Made by a program: the position numbers and the translations under genes. Of a stretch of DNA of 64,000 bases, positions 37,316 to 50,600 are shown one piece after another. How positions within the stretch are numbered: the first letter of the stretch is position 1; the number at the start of each line of letters is the position of its first letter. The stretch comes from Amblyornis subalaris (taxonomy: Eukaryota; Chordata; Aves; Passeriformes; Ptilonorhynchidae): NCBI GenBank assembly GCA_018881555.1, contig JACAXG010000069.1, positions 124,001-188,000 of the forward strand, in the 5' to 3' direction. The notes under the pieces were generated by a model that searched no databases, was not told where the DNA came from, and saw only the letters and a list, made by a program, of their open reading frames with translations.

Positions 37316-39129
37316 ATCTCTCCTTCTATTCCCTGCCCTTCTTATCTCTTTTGTTCCAAGCATCTACAATGCAATCACTTTGTCTCAGAGGAATAAATTA
37401 TTCCATCACAAAGTCTGGGAGGACTTCTGCACTAAGATTTGTGTCTCAGGTAAATTGAGTATAATTTGGTCATCTCTACTTCATTCAATATGCATTTTTG
37501 TGAAAACAATGTGAACTTACTCTGGTCATCAGGCCAGATGATCTAGCCCTGTATAATGTCACAGACTGTGTCATATTTGACCAGAGACCTTTCTTTATAT
37601 AGCTTGAGGTTTCTCTCCCCTGGGAATTTACTGTTATGAGCACAATGAAGGAGAACAGAAGTCCACCGAGAATACTGCAAATCCTTACTGTTTTCTGAGC
37701 AGGGAAAAAATTATTCTGTTCCTCCCCCTGTCTTCTCAATATAAATATTGCACATAAACTCGGGGCCACAGTGTCTTAATGAATACTTTTATGATGTATT
37801 TTTACACTTTGTAAAGTGTAACCCTTTTGTAAGGTCTTTCCAGGCAAATTGGCCAAGGACAACCTATCACCAGAATTACAGATTTAAATTAACTCTTAGA
37901 AATGCAAGACCTTCCCAAGACAGATGAAATTCAGTTAAAGTGACCAAGACCTCACCATTGTTGTAGCCTTTTGCCCTCAGGAAACTGAAGAGAATGAAAA
38001 AAAAGTTTTCCAGACTGGGAAATCACCCTTGTCACCCCATGACTGAACCATCTGCCAGACAGAGGAAGGGGACCGTGAGATACAGGAGCAATCTCTGCAG
38101 AAGAGGCCTTGCCGTGACATCTGGTGGGGCAGACTGGATTTCTCTTGATGCAAAACTCTTAAAACATCTAGTGACCAGGTGTGAGGCAAAAGATGGATGT
38201 TCAGTAAGAAGTGCTTAATTAGAATGCAAAGGTTTAGTAACAAAAGTGATTTATTTTCCTTTTTGTCAGTCTCTATGCTCTGGACAGCATGACAATAAGG
38301 GACATTCAAGGAAGCTGAGCATCAGGACACTTTTTCATTTAAAATAGTCACTGGGATTTATAATTTAGCTGCCTGAGACGAATCTGTGCTGTAAATAATC
38401 ATATCAGTCAGAGAATATGTAACAGCTACAGGAAAAATAGAACATGAGAAAGCATATATCAGTTTTAAAGAGAAGATTCAGGTTAGACATTAGGGGCTGG
38501 AACAGGGGAATGGCTAAATCCCCTCTCAGTGTCCCTTTTTTCAATTATTTTTTATTTATTCTAGAAATATTGACCATATTTGCTGTTTTGCTTTTGTTGA
38601 TGCTTTTTTGGTTTTGAGGATTTTTTTTCTGATGTTGTTGCTTGTTTGTTTGTGGTTTTACACTTGTTTTTCTCACAATAATAAGTGTAGATTTGGGGGG
38701 GGTGGGGATGAAGAAAGATAAAAATTGCTTGTTTAAATTATTTTTCTGCTCAAAATCAATCTTGAATTATTCATAATAGGAATGGGAAAGGAAGAAAAGT
38801 AGAAGACTGAAAAATGTCAAGGTTCAAGCTGTGTCATTGTGTGCAAAATCCTCTCTAACAATAATGCTAAATGTAGGAATAATGTTGGTGGGAATGCTAC
38901 AAGAAGAAGGGTTCCTTGCTGTGTGTCATATACTTGTTCCCTAAGCAGTGTTAGAATTCAGGCTTAAGTGGAACACAGGTCTGTTTTACTATAGCAATAC
39001 TTACTGACCGTAAGTAAAAATAATTTCAGGATACACATGATAAATGTTATCTATATGTGTACGAATATAGTATACTGTATAAATCACACACATAGTTAAG
39101 ATGTAAAGTTTGCATTCTAAGTCAGCATT

Positions 39130-39165
39130 TTTCATTTGGTGCCTAAATTTCATTTGGTGCCTAAA
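39130..39165 (+). repeat. 18-bp exact tandem duplication
   Basis: TTTCATTTGGTGCCTAAA occurs twice with no difference, which suggests a recent slippage event. Confidence 0.95.
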
Positions 39166-39935
39166 CTCCTAAATAATTGATATCTTGAGAATATTTTATA
39201 CTGGAAAAATTTGGTTTGCAAGAAAAAAAATTATATTTTCTGTTTCTGCAGATCACAGACCCCTTCAATTTACCCTCCTCACAACCAGTTTTACCTTTGG
39301 ACAATCTTGCTTCTACATCCCACTGACATATGGCCTACTCTAAGGCTACACAGGCCCAATGTGTACAGCCATGTCACATTTCTTCTTGAAACTCCTCTTG
39401 TGCCTCCTCTCTGCTTTTGGTTGTCTCTTTGACAGCAGCGGACCCTATTTGATGTTTGTAAAATAGTTTTTATTAAGCATATCTTTTTGTTCCTTATCTC
39501 ACAGTTATACATTTTATTGTGCTTACATTAGCTAGTGACTGGTGTGATTTTTGGCCCAGACAGAGGTACGAGAGATTGGTATCTTCAGCCTGAGTGAGTT
39601 GTGCAGTCGCATGTGAGGGGGGCTAAATGGTGACCAGCTGCATAGGGCGGGGAAGCAGAAAGTCAATAGATGGAAGGGATAGAGCACACACATCCCCTCT
39701 GTGATTGGATTTAGGGCAGGAGTTAGTATCAGAAACACAGAAGTCAGGGCCATTCAATTATTTAGGGCATCAGAGATGTCTGCAGAAAGTGGGATATCTG
39801 ACACAGGACATAGGGGAGATGGCACCCTTATGGAGCAGCACATGGAGAGCAGGCGGTATATGCCAAGAATTCCAAGTGAGACTAGAAACCTGTGTTAAGT
39901 GACTAAACTGATTCTTTAAGGTCTTTTACTGACAC

Positions 39936-40036
39936 TATACACACACACACATGCACACACACATATATACTCACGTATATGTGTATAGCCAGCATATACA
40001 TATGTGTATGTATTACATGCGTGTGTGTGTATACAT
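39936..40036. repeat. CA/TA/TG compound microsatellite with fold-back arms
   Basis: The left part is (CA)n interrupted by atg, the middle is alternating TA/TG/CA, and the right part is (GT)n. The left arm (about 39937-39953) and right arm (about 40017-40033) are nearly reverse complementary. The whole stretch is mostly alternating purine-pyrimidine, which favours Z-DNA or a cruciform. Confidence 0.9.
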
Positions 40037-43000
40037 AAATTCATGTGAGTAGAGGCTGGAAAAAAATGCAAGATACTGTTGAAGGACCTTGCACGGGTGT
40101 TGGGGCAGAGTTTCACATTTATGTAACTCACAGTGCAGGCTGACAGACAGGAAACATGCAACAAGAGTGTTTTTGCACGTTTGCACAGTTCCTACCTGAA
40201 AGAGATTGCAATCATAATGAATTTGTGAGCCATGATAAGAGTTCTGACACAGTAAAAATGAAGCACTTCAGAGAAAATAAAAGCTAAGATGAACTCAGGG
40301 CCAATTTTCTGTAGGGAGAAGAGAACATTTTGTATCTGACTGAAAAGGGCGGAGCATGGGCACAAACCCAAGAATTTTTAGCTTGCTGGACATCAATTAT
40401 TTTATGTTAACTGTACACATGCACACATTTTCCCCATAGAAAATGATTGATAGGTTGCCCTTTTTCCACAGACTGAGAAACTATTCCTCATAACTTTAGT
40501 TTACTGCATTAAAAGGCTATGCACACAGGTGATATTGCAGAGTAATGAAAAAGATGTACAATCTACGCATGAATGTAATGGTTGAGAATGAAGGATGCAC
40601 AACTAAGATTGTCCTGAGACAATCTTGACTGACCCAACATCTCAGTTTGTTGGAAATCAGGGGTGTATAAACCCAAACTAGTAATATTTTGCATGGAAAG
40701 AAAATTTCCATGAAATGAAAGTCCATTTCCTGTAACTGGTGCTATATTACTGTACTCTGCGAATAGTGGTCTCTTACTGTTTTTGCTGGCTTCCTGCATT
40801 TCTATAAATAAAAATTCCATGTAATAAGTTTTCTTCTTCCCTGAAAAATTTGCTACATCCCTTTAGAAAATTGAAGCAAGCAGTTAATACTGTGCTTAGG
40901 TTTAAGCACATGCTGCAATTTGCTGTACTCCTTTTAGAAAAGTACTTAAGTTTTCCCGAATTGCACAGGATTTGAGCTCTTATGTTGTTTCCTGAATTGG
41001 AGCCTTTCTGAGATTTATTCAATCAAATGCAAAATCTTTATTCATGCCTCTATAAAACACATCAATTTTAAAGCCAAAAGGAGCTGCTGGAGCACACGGT
41101 CCAACCTGCTCTGTAATAAACCAAAGAACTCACCCAGATATGCCGATGTAAGGTAAAACATACTATATAAACTGCTAGATTAAAAGAAGTGAAGCACTTA
41201 AGCAGCTGAGGAAGCAGAATCTCATTTTAACATGATACATTAAGGCAATACGATATTGATATAAAACACAAACCATATATGTAGCTCTTACTCAAGTAGC
41301 AAGGCATTTTCAAGCAGTGGATAGTAATAATTCCTGGCTAAATGGAATCTCTTTGCACTTTTTAAGCATTAGGGAAGGAAAGAATAGAGAATGATGTAGT
41401 CTAAAAGTCTTTAGTGGAGAGATTTCCTTCCAGATGCCACTGCAACTTGCTTTGGGGATCAAAAAATTCCCAACTGATGCGATATTATTTGATGAGCACT
41501 TCTTTTTTCTACAGATTCTTCTTGAGTACTCTGTATGCATTGTTACAGGATGAGATCAGCTTCCAGTTGTGCAATTAGGAATGTGAATAACATCTGCCAC
41601 ATTTGTTTTGTTCACTCATGTGAACACCCAAGGGAGTGAAATACATAGAGGACTTCTTTGTGTGGAAAAGGGGCAAGGTAACATATTTTACAATTTTACC
41701 TCTTCACTAGCTGAGGTTATATGCTTATGTTAGAGAAAGCAGGATAAATAAACATATGTTGCACCTGATGAGAAAATAAAATGTGAGAATCTCTGTTCTT
41801 GAAGGTTTTTTATGATTCAACCTCAGATCAGTCCCCTTCACCACCATTTCATCAGAATAAATGAGAAACTTTTTGAAAGGGTAGGCAATTTGTCCCAGTG
41901 CCAGTACCACCTGTTTGGTGCATATTGCTTTTTTTTTATTCTGTGCTGTAAAAGCCTTGTGGTTCCATAAAGAGATAAAAATGAGACAGGTAATGAGTTG
42001 AAGTTATAGACAAGAAATTCAGAACTATTAGCAATATTGACACTCTATGCCCTTTCCACAGAATCAGTAAACAGGTTAAAGAGAAGCTGCATTCCATCAA
42101 GATCCATAGTTTTTCAATTAGTGCCAGACCTTCCATTGTTTCAGGAAAGGTTCAAGAGGCAAACAGGATTACTCTACCGGAATATGCATCCTTCATACTC
42201 ACTAATTAATGTAGAAGAAAAATGAAGAACGGGAAGGTATTCCCACATGAGTCTTGCTGAATACTCGTTTTTACTTTCTTCTTTTTATATTTTTTCTAAT
42301 CAGTTAAAGTGTTTCAGTTTCTAATAACTTTTTCTCCATATGTACTCACATTGTCACCACAAAACATTAATCAAATCCGTCCTAAGTTTTTACTGGAAAG
42401 ACTTTTCAATACTTCATCTCATTTCTGACTATATGGACTCAGTTATGAAGGCACAACACTCAGATCTGAGCAAAGACATCAACCCCTGACAACAGGTGAA
42501 GCTCCTTGAAATACCTTTCCTGCTTGACCAGCAGCGGCTACATCGCTCAGAGGTCCATCCTCCAGTACAGGACACAGTAAGGCTTGAAGGCTACATGCAC
42601 TCCTTCTCAGGATGGAATATGACGTGCAGATATAGTTCCATAATAAAATAAACAATGTTTGTGTGCATTCTAATTGTTGTCCAACATTTTCATGGGAGTC
42701 CCCTCTGTGCAGGTAGAATTTAAATGCCTTTGTTTCAAGGGGGTTTTATTATATATATGTTCCTAATACTTCAGTTAATGATATCATCAAAGGTTTCCCC
42801 TGCAATGATATTTTATTCTGCAATGCTGAGCTCTACCTTTTAGTTTTAGGCTACTTGATTTCACTGGATGTGCTCTCTAGCCTTTCAAGTTTATTTGTAT
42901 TGGGCAAGAAGCCAATGGTGTTAATGCATGGAAACCAGGTAGCTGTCAGGACTACTGCAGCAGCATATCTAATTTTGTTGTATTAAAGCTGTCACAAAAC

Positions 43001-44054
43001 ATTAAGTAAGAGATTATATAAAGTATGTCTAGGGCAAATAGTTTATAATGTAATAAACTAATAAAATTTTGAACAAGTTAAAACATGATCCCTTTTATGT
43101 TTTTTTTCTCCCTGTTTTTCCTGCTTTGCTTGTGTTATTCCCCATTCTTTTCTAAATCATTGCTGAAAATCCAAATGGAGTTGTGCACACACATCTGTTT
43201 GTCTATCTATTTATACATATTTAAAGGTTTTTTTTCCAGTAATGCCACAAAGATCCTTTATGCATTTCTGTTCCCCTGGTTATCTTTTTAATGCTCCTGG
43301 GGAAGAAAATAACTCTGACAACCTCAGTGTTCTTTGCCAGCAGTGAAGTTTTAATCCTTCTCAGGTCTTCCAGATGTTACAGCAATACAATAATGTCACA
43401 AGTGGAGGTACTTCTTTGGCCCTAGAGTGGCACAAATACATTTTTAGCTCCATTTTATGAATAAAATATTCATCAGTAATAGAGTGTTATGCCATGTCCA
43501 TTTCAGAAAATAGAAGCTACAGGAAACAGCACATTCTGTCTGAAGAGATGTGGAAATGGAAAGTGCTGACTTGATAGCAAAGATGGCACTGCTGTGCAGA
43601 GTCCCTAAGATGTCTCTAAAGGTAGCAATTCTCCATGGAGAAAAAAAAATATCAAGATTTAGAATGAGGAATTGCAGAAGTATCTATACGAAAGAATAAA
43701 GCTCAATAGCAGTGAGTTTACCTACACTGTTGAGCTGCTTTTGCCATTGTTTTTGTGTGGATCCTACTGCCTGGTCATTCACATCTCACATATATTCCAT
43801 CATCTGCAAGAAGTCTGGAATGAAGGCTAAAGAAAAAACCCATCAGGATGCATCTCAGGGTCTGGCCCGCTGCTTCACTATTAGTAATGAAGATACTCTC
43901 AGTGCAGAAGGCGATTCACAGCACTTATCTCTCTCCTGATTACTACTCCCTCCATCTTAATGCAGATTCACATTGTCCACAGACTCTAACTCAGATCTTT
44001 AGACAATGTGAATGCTTTCTTTCCTCCTGCAAAATCTAAGTAAAATCTAAATAA
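40037..44054. other. Noncoding DNA
   Basis: Apart from the possible CR1/L3 relic at 41065 nothing is recognised. Open frames are short and lack motifs. Confidence 0.65.
41065..41140 (-). mobile_element. Ancient CR1/L3-type 3'-end relic
   Basis: The run gccaaaaggagctgctgg, then cacacggtccaacctgctctgta, then accaaagaactcacccag follows the order of a common old amniote CR1/L3-like 3' repeat (ggaccat, then tctagtctgacctcctg, then ccatagaatttcacccag). The match is by pattern only and is diverged. Confidence 0.4.
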
Positions 44055-44076
44055 AATCACCTGTGATAAGGTGATT
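44055..44076. repeat. Inverted repeat with 8-bp arms
   Basis: AATCACCT and AGGTGATT flank GTGATA. The hairpin includes a CACCTG E-box and a TGATAAGG GATA-type site. Just upstream, TAAAATC/TAAATAAAATC-like sequence is repeated. Confidence 0.85.
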
Positions 44077-44489
44077 GCTCCAGACTCAGTACTGCTGGGT
44101 TTTGCTCCTGAATTTAACATGTGGATTTAGCCTGATCAACCATTATGTTAGGGTCGAAGACATATGGTGGAACATGAAAGGACAGCTGTCTACACAGTTT
44201 CAGTGAGACAAGGTTTGCATGAAAGACCCCAAGTGTGGTCGTATTACAGATCTTTCAAGGGAGTTTCTACTCATCACTGTTCTCTGAAAGGCTTTCTCTG
44301 CAAATTTCTGCTCACCCTCACAGTTATTGTTAGTGAAAACAGTATTGTTCTTTCCCGGATTCACTGGCACTTTCTTCCCTGGCTGTCTTATATTTAATTT
44401 CAAACAGGAGGAAAGGTTGTGCTATTCAGTCTTATGATGGGGGGGTGGGAATGGTTTTTTTTCTTGTCATGTAAACCGTGATTAATAGA

Positions 44490-44507
44490 TAATAATAATA
44501 ATAATAA
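44490..44507 (+). repeat. (TAA)n microsatellite
   Basis: Six TAA units following attaatagat. Confidence 0.95.
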
Positions 44508-44676
44508 AGTTCTAGCTGCCACTTGCTTTTTGTCTAAACATTGAATTTGACGATATCTGTTGCATGTGCTGTGAAAGAATGGAGACTAAAACCATGTTGA
44601 AGCATAAGCTAAAGAATAACTTATTTTGAGGCAGACTCTCTTCAGTGAAAGGATTCTGGAAGCCAGGAAAGAGGTC

Positions 44677-44699
44677 GGGGAAGGGGGGAGGGCGGGGGG
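44677..44699 (+). repeat. Strong putative G-quadruplex motif
   Basis: G runs of 4, 6, 3 and 6 bases with loops of only 2, 1 and 1 bases (AA, A, C). Short loops generally give stable parallel quadruplexes, so this is the best of the three motifs in the window. Confidence 0.85.
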
Positions 44700-47600
44700 T
44701 GGATTTTCCCTCCTTCATCCTTCCTTCAGTTCCCTGATAACATTATTGACTGAGTGGCAGCAGCTCACAACGGAGGAGTGGTGATCAGCTGTAATTTGCC
44801 CTAATTCTTCCTGTCTCAAGGAAGTGAGACAACCCAGGCTGCCCAAATGTGGCCGTAGAGTTCCCCAGGAAAAGTCAAACTGGGAATCTTGTAACATAAA
44901 GTTGGGCTTTAAAAGTGAGAAGAAGATGTAGGATGAGACTCGGGTGGAGATTTCTGATGTGCAGCTAATGCACTGTAATTTCAGTCCCATTAGATTTGGC
45001 ACAACTCTGGCTCCAAGCTGCTCATACAGATTGTCAGTGTTGTAAAGGTACAAAACCCAATAATCAGAAAAGAGATAGTAAAAATAGGTATCTGTAGAAA
45101 TTTAGTCAGCTGTAGCATTTTTAAACAAGACTCTTTAAGGTCATTTTTACTAGCCTAATACAGTTTAATTCAACCTATGCACAAGAACCTATTAAAAGGG
45201 CAGAATTTAGAGCATTCACGGCCAGAGTCAATTTCTCTTGTACAATTTCTGGGGAAACCCAGAATCCAGAGTCACTTTAATTTACCTACTTAGTTCCAAT
45301 AATAGTCTCCCAAGGGTGTTATCGAGGCAAAAATTAATTAAAGTGCATATTTAAAATTAATGTGTATGTTTATTTTTAACAATTTTTACCCAAACACCTA
45401 ATAAACAGTAGAGATCTGGAAATTATATCTATAATCTTGGAAAACATACTCAGCTCTACTAATTTAGGTGAATTGTTGGCTTTTGAACTGAATTCAGTAA
45501 CAAAAAAAACGCTTCTGATAATGCAGATTTCAGAAATTAGCGGCATGAAAGTGTCTAACAAAGCTATGACTAGCCTGGTATAAAGAATCATTGTATCCTG
45601 CTGCTGAAACAGTTAACAAGTAATTTGGCACACCACTGGGAAGTAATTTCTCCTATTTGAGTAGGGCTAGAGCCAGCATTCAACCTTGAAAAAATATTTC
45701 ATTCAAAATACTGCTCATAGACTTTTTTATTTAAAGGAATTCATAAACCGTAACAAAGCTATTTCAGCAGAAATATTGAAATGGAAAAAGGGACTTTTCA
45801 TCCTGCATTCACCTGCCATTGTTGAGATTCTTTACATTTTACTATCAAGAAAACTACATAAGTACTAGCCTTGTTTAAAAGAAGAGGACTCTGTGAATAT
45901 TACACGAGACTCTTGACAGTTTGTTTCCTTCAGGTGCCATGATTTTACATTTGAATTTGACCCAAGTGATGTGCTGAGAAGTGTTCAGCTGATAAAAAAG
46001 AGTCTTCTGTGAAACTGTCATATTTTTGGCTCATTTTAATAGGCAGTGGTTTCATGTCAAAGAGACACTTCACATTTGTTACAATTGGCAGCATTGTTAT
46101 TTTTTTTAGGAAGCTATAAAGGCCTGATTGGAGCTGCAGCAAGCTTGTCACCAGAGACTCAGACTCAAGCTCTTTCAGTTGTACAAGCCCTCTGCAATTT
46201 GCTTGGCAGGAAACTGGCATGAAAATTGTGCCACTGAACTAACAAGAAAGAAAAACTCCTTGAAGCTAGTGGAATTTTGGACACCCTCATGTTAACTGTT
46301 CAGACTGGGACCACTGCATGACCTTTATTATTACATATGTAGGTTTTAGTTTGATTCTTCTCTGAAATGTGGTTTATGGAATTGTGTTGTTTGCCTCCTG
46401 GTTGCCCCATTATAATGCTTTTTTCTTTGTTATTGGCTATATTTAAACAAATTCAAAAGGCAGGAGTAGCGGAAAAATATGTGTCTGTAAATTTCATGAA
46501 AATCGATATAAATAAAGGAAAGATCCACATCAGTGCTTCTGTTGAGGAGTAAGTGTGATATGTTGTGCTTGGCAGCAGGCTGTTTGCCAAATGTCACAGC
46601 AGCGCTGGCCAGCTAATCCGCTGGCTTGGGAGCTGGCTTGAGGTGCTACCTGTGGGTGGTGAAGGCATGAGAAGGACTGGGGAGGAGAACGTAGTTGCTG
46701 TGGTTTGAGGATAGAACTGAAGGGACTTGTGGGACAAACGGCAGGAATCAGGCTTTGTTAACTGCATTGTTCCCCAACAACTTTACCTAGCCTTAAATGT
46801 ATTATAGTGAAAGGAAGTTATACACTGTAGTACAAGGAGCATGAATACAGAAATATTTTCGATATAGCAGAAATAGGGGGGAAGAAAAACATCCAAATCT
46901 CTATTTCTAAGATAGTGTGCTCAATCAAAAGGAAAAGAGAAACAAAATGTACCGAAGGTTTTTTTCTTCTGAAGCTTGTTGACTTCATGCCATAATTCGA
47001 TTTGCTGGATGAGCAGTGAGAAATAAGAGATATAACTATATTAAAAGAAAAATATTCATTTGTATTACAAGTAATTCCTATATACAGATATTATTTCTAA
47101 AAGTATGTTTCAAAATCTCACAGGCAAAACTCAATATGAAGATATATCCCTACTAAGATAATAGCTCATCAGCACAGTACAAGGCTTAGAAGCATTTTAA
47201 ATATAAAATAGAAAATAATATAAAATACGACTGTGAAGTTTCCTTTATAAAAATATGGGGGAATGAAATACACTGAGAGGACAGAGATAAAAACCTGCAC
47301 AGGCCACACACTTGAATAGTCTGGTGTTAGCAAGTATTCCTTGCAAACCCTTTTCCTGCAGAGTCATTGCCTCCCATGGAGGCTGTTTGGGCACATCACT
47401 CAGGCAGAATCATTGCAGTTCACTGACACTTGGCAAGACAGGAGGGACTAGTTGGATGGCAGGAATTTACCTGCACTGCAGCTTTTGGAAAGGCCATGGC
47501 TACAGTCTCCTTGAATGTCTAACTAAGATACTTTGCAGCTCGTTAGAAAACAAAACTGTGTCCCCAGTGCCCACAATCTTTCCACCATTCTCTCTGATGA

Positions 47601-50600
47601 CTGAAGTAATATCTCACTAAACTCAGAAGCCATAGCTGTGAGCATCAAGGAATTTATATAAACATTTGCCAAAACTCTGAAGCAGATATTTGTGTGCATA
47701 CATTGCTAGCATACACTCTGTGATGGTAATCCATTATACAAATTTCTCCTCTCCTTTAAAAAAAAAAATAGGATGTTTTGATGTTAATATAAGCCTTAAA
47801 CTTTATTAACGTTTAAAGTTAAATACTGTTAGTAGGTTGTTAGAATCACATACACATCTGCATGAAATCACTAGGAGTCTTTTCATTATCTTCCAGGATG
47901 AGATGATGAACTGCTGAAAGAGGAGGAAAGAGTTGTTATGGATCTCAAATTTCACACGCATAAAAAAAAAAAGGAAAAAAAGAAAAAAATCCCACCATCA
48001 AATATGTAAAAAAAACAATGAAAAGTTAGTAGATTGGCTGATCTGGTGATCTGATAATACTTCCATAAACTTATTGTGAGCTTCAACGTAATTGATATCG
48101 AGATTTGCAGGATACAAACTGTAAACCGTTAGTGACAAACTGAGAATTTTCCTTTTGTTATTTAAACATCACATGACTTGGTTTTCATTAGTGAGATAGC
48201 TGTTTCACTTTAAGAGTCCTAAACACTGTAAATGGGTGTTTTAATCTTATTCGAATGTTTTGAAAATCCTAATTCTCACTAATTGCTAAGCAAATGGTGT
48301 GCAGCAAATGAAGAATGGGTGTTAAAATAAAATGGTTTATAATACCTGGCACAATTCCCAGAAATCAAGCCATTTCACATCCTTGATGCAGTGACAAATA
48401 TGTTTTTGTTTTTTTCCTCAGTCAGTGTAAACAAACATTGCGGTGGTGGCTGGGAGGAAGGCGGAAGGTCTTAGGGTCGGACTGGCTTTGTCCTTGTCTA
48501 CAGCACATCTCCACCCCCTTGCTACTCCAAAACGCTTCTGCAGATCCCATTTCCCACATTGCTGCAGCATAAAGGAAGTTTAAAAGAGCTGCGTGTATAC
48601 TTCATAGGAAGGTAATAAGGCATTGCAAGACTAACTTCACACTTCGCTCGTCTGTCAAGGGGGTCTCCCCTTCCCAACAATACCCCAATGTTTTGGTAGG
48701 CAGGCTCCAGCCCACTTAGCCAGCGAGGAGGCACGGGTGGAATGCCAGGTATGTCTACAGAGCAAAGTAGTGCAGGCAGCCTGACGCCAGGAGAGAATAG
48801 GCAGGTACCTATTGAGTTACAGGATTTCTACAAATCTAATCCACGTGTAATGTGAGACTTATTACAGAGTCAGCCTCTGCCAGGGCTGTGAAAAGTCTGG
48901 GGATATGAACAGAAACATTGATCCCAGTTAACTCATTGCAACCCAGCTTTGGCTGACCAAAACTAGTATCTCTTGTCCTTGTAATTAATTTCTTAGACGG
49001 TGATTGCAAGATGTGTCTTATGAAGTATTTAACAGCAAATGCAAGAAATTATTGATAAAACTGTGGGTGACATTATGTCAAGTGCAACACTGTGTATTAC
49101 TAATGAAGTTTACATTTCTTGGCCAAAATCTGTAATATATGGAAATTAAGTAGGAGCATTTAACATGGGAAACATTTTAATACACTTGAAACTGTAAAAC
49201 CATTCTCAACAGATAATAATACAACGAGAAGGAAAAAATCAAATTTTTCCAAATCTTGTTACAATTAAAAGACTCCTTGTTGATTTTTTGGGCATATTGA
49301 GAATAAGCTGCAGCAAATAAAAGTGACCATATGCTACAAATCTGCAAAATTCTTCAGTCACTGTTACTTTGGATGAGAACCCTGATAACCCATTTGTCTA
49401 CTCATTAGATATCTTTTTAGTCATCCACCTCTGGTATTGTATATTCTCAGGTAATAATCTTTCTCTCACTTGATATCTTCCCTGACTTTGACAAATAATT
49501 AGGTACAGCCTCTCTCAATCAATTAATATTTAATTAGGATGCCCTTGGCCATAAAAAATAAAATTATTTTATATTATAGTTAAGGAATGATTACATTTCA
49601 GGAAGTGGTCTGCAGTTTTTCAGATTATATTTGAAAGCCAGAAACTCAGAAATCATAATAAACAATGTTGAATCCACACTCAGAGTTGCACCTTGCAACA
49701 GACTGGTGGTTTTGTTCCTCCCCTCAGGCTGTTTAATAGCTACATGACACCTTTAGAGAAGGTCAACTGCTATGGGGTCTGATATTATCAGTTCATCACT
49801 GATACCCATCTGGCTATTTATTGACACATATATTTTACTCTAGCAACCAAAAACAAACAAGACTTTGGAAGAATAGTGGCCCGGTCATCATACATATGAT
49901 GTTCAGTCTACATTAAGAATTCTTATTTTGCCCAATTAATAAGCATTTTGTGATTTGATAGAATCGCAACTTCAAAGATCATTTGTAATTGTAAGCAAGA
50001 TTTCTCCTTGCTGGCAGAATTGCAATGTGGAAATACTTTGCAGCTTTTTACATTGAATGTGAATATGGAGAATGTATTTTATATTTTATATATTTGACCC
50101 AAGTTGTGTAGAAAGATTGTGTCTCTTATTTTTAATGGCTTACATAATTTGAGAAGATTCTGTATCTGAAATTGGAAGAAGTGGACAGAACATAAGGATT
50201 TCAAGATGTCTAATAATAACATGTGAAGTATAAAAATTGCTTTAACTACCTGAGTGCCTTACAAGGGTACTGTCTTGGGCAAGATCAAAAAAAGAGCTTA
50301 AAACCTGCATAAGCAAACATTGCAGTGTCGTGTATTGCGCACCAGACCCCAGTATGGATGCAATCAATAAATTTGAGGAAGGCAAAATGTCTCCTAGCAG
50401 GTTCCACAGGAGCCGCCATGCTGTGGAAAATGCCATGTAAATGACCCAGTCGGAAAATGTTAGAGATGGGAGTTTACTAAATGCCTGTCCAGGATAAATC
50501 TTTGCTTAGCACTAGCTAGAGAACCCACTTGTTCCGTGCAGCCTGGAACAAAAGTTTTATAGCAATTTTCGCACCTTTTTAAAAGGATGGAACCTCTCCA

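Noticed and set aside
39916..40164. 82-codon minus-strand frame rich in Cys, Val and Tyr
   Set aside because: Encoded by the CA/TG microsatellite.
44715..45053. 112-codon minus-strand open frame
   Set aside because: No recognisable domain or splice signals; its length is not exceptional among the many chance frames in 64 kb.
47950..47995. A-rich run as the tail of a processed pseudogene
   Set aside because: The sequence to its left shows no gene-like frame or known mRNA, and A runs are interrupted by G.
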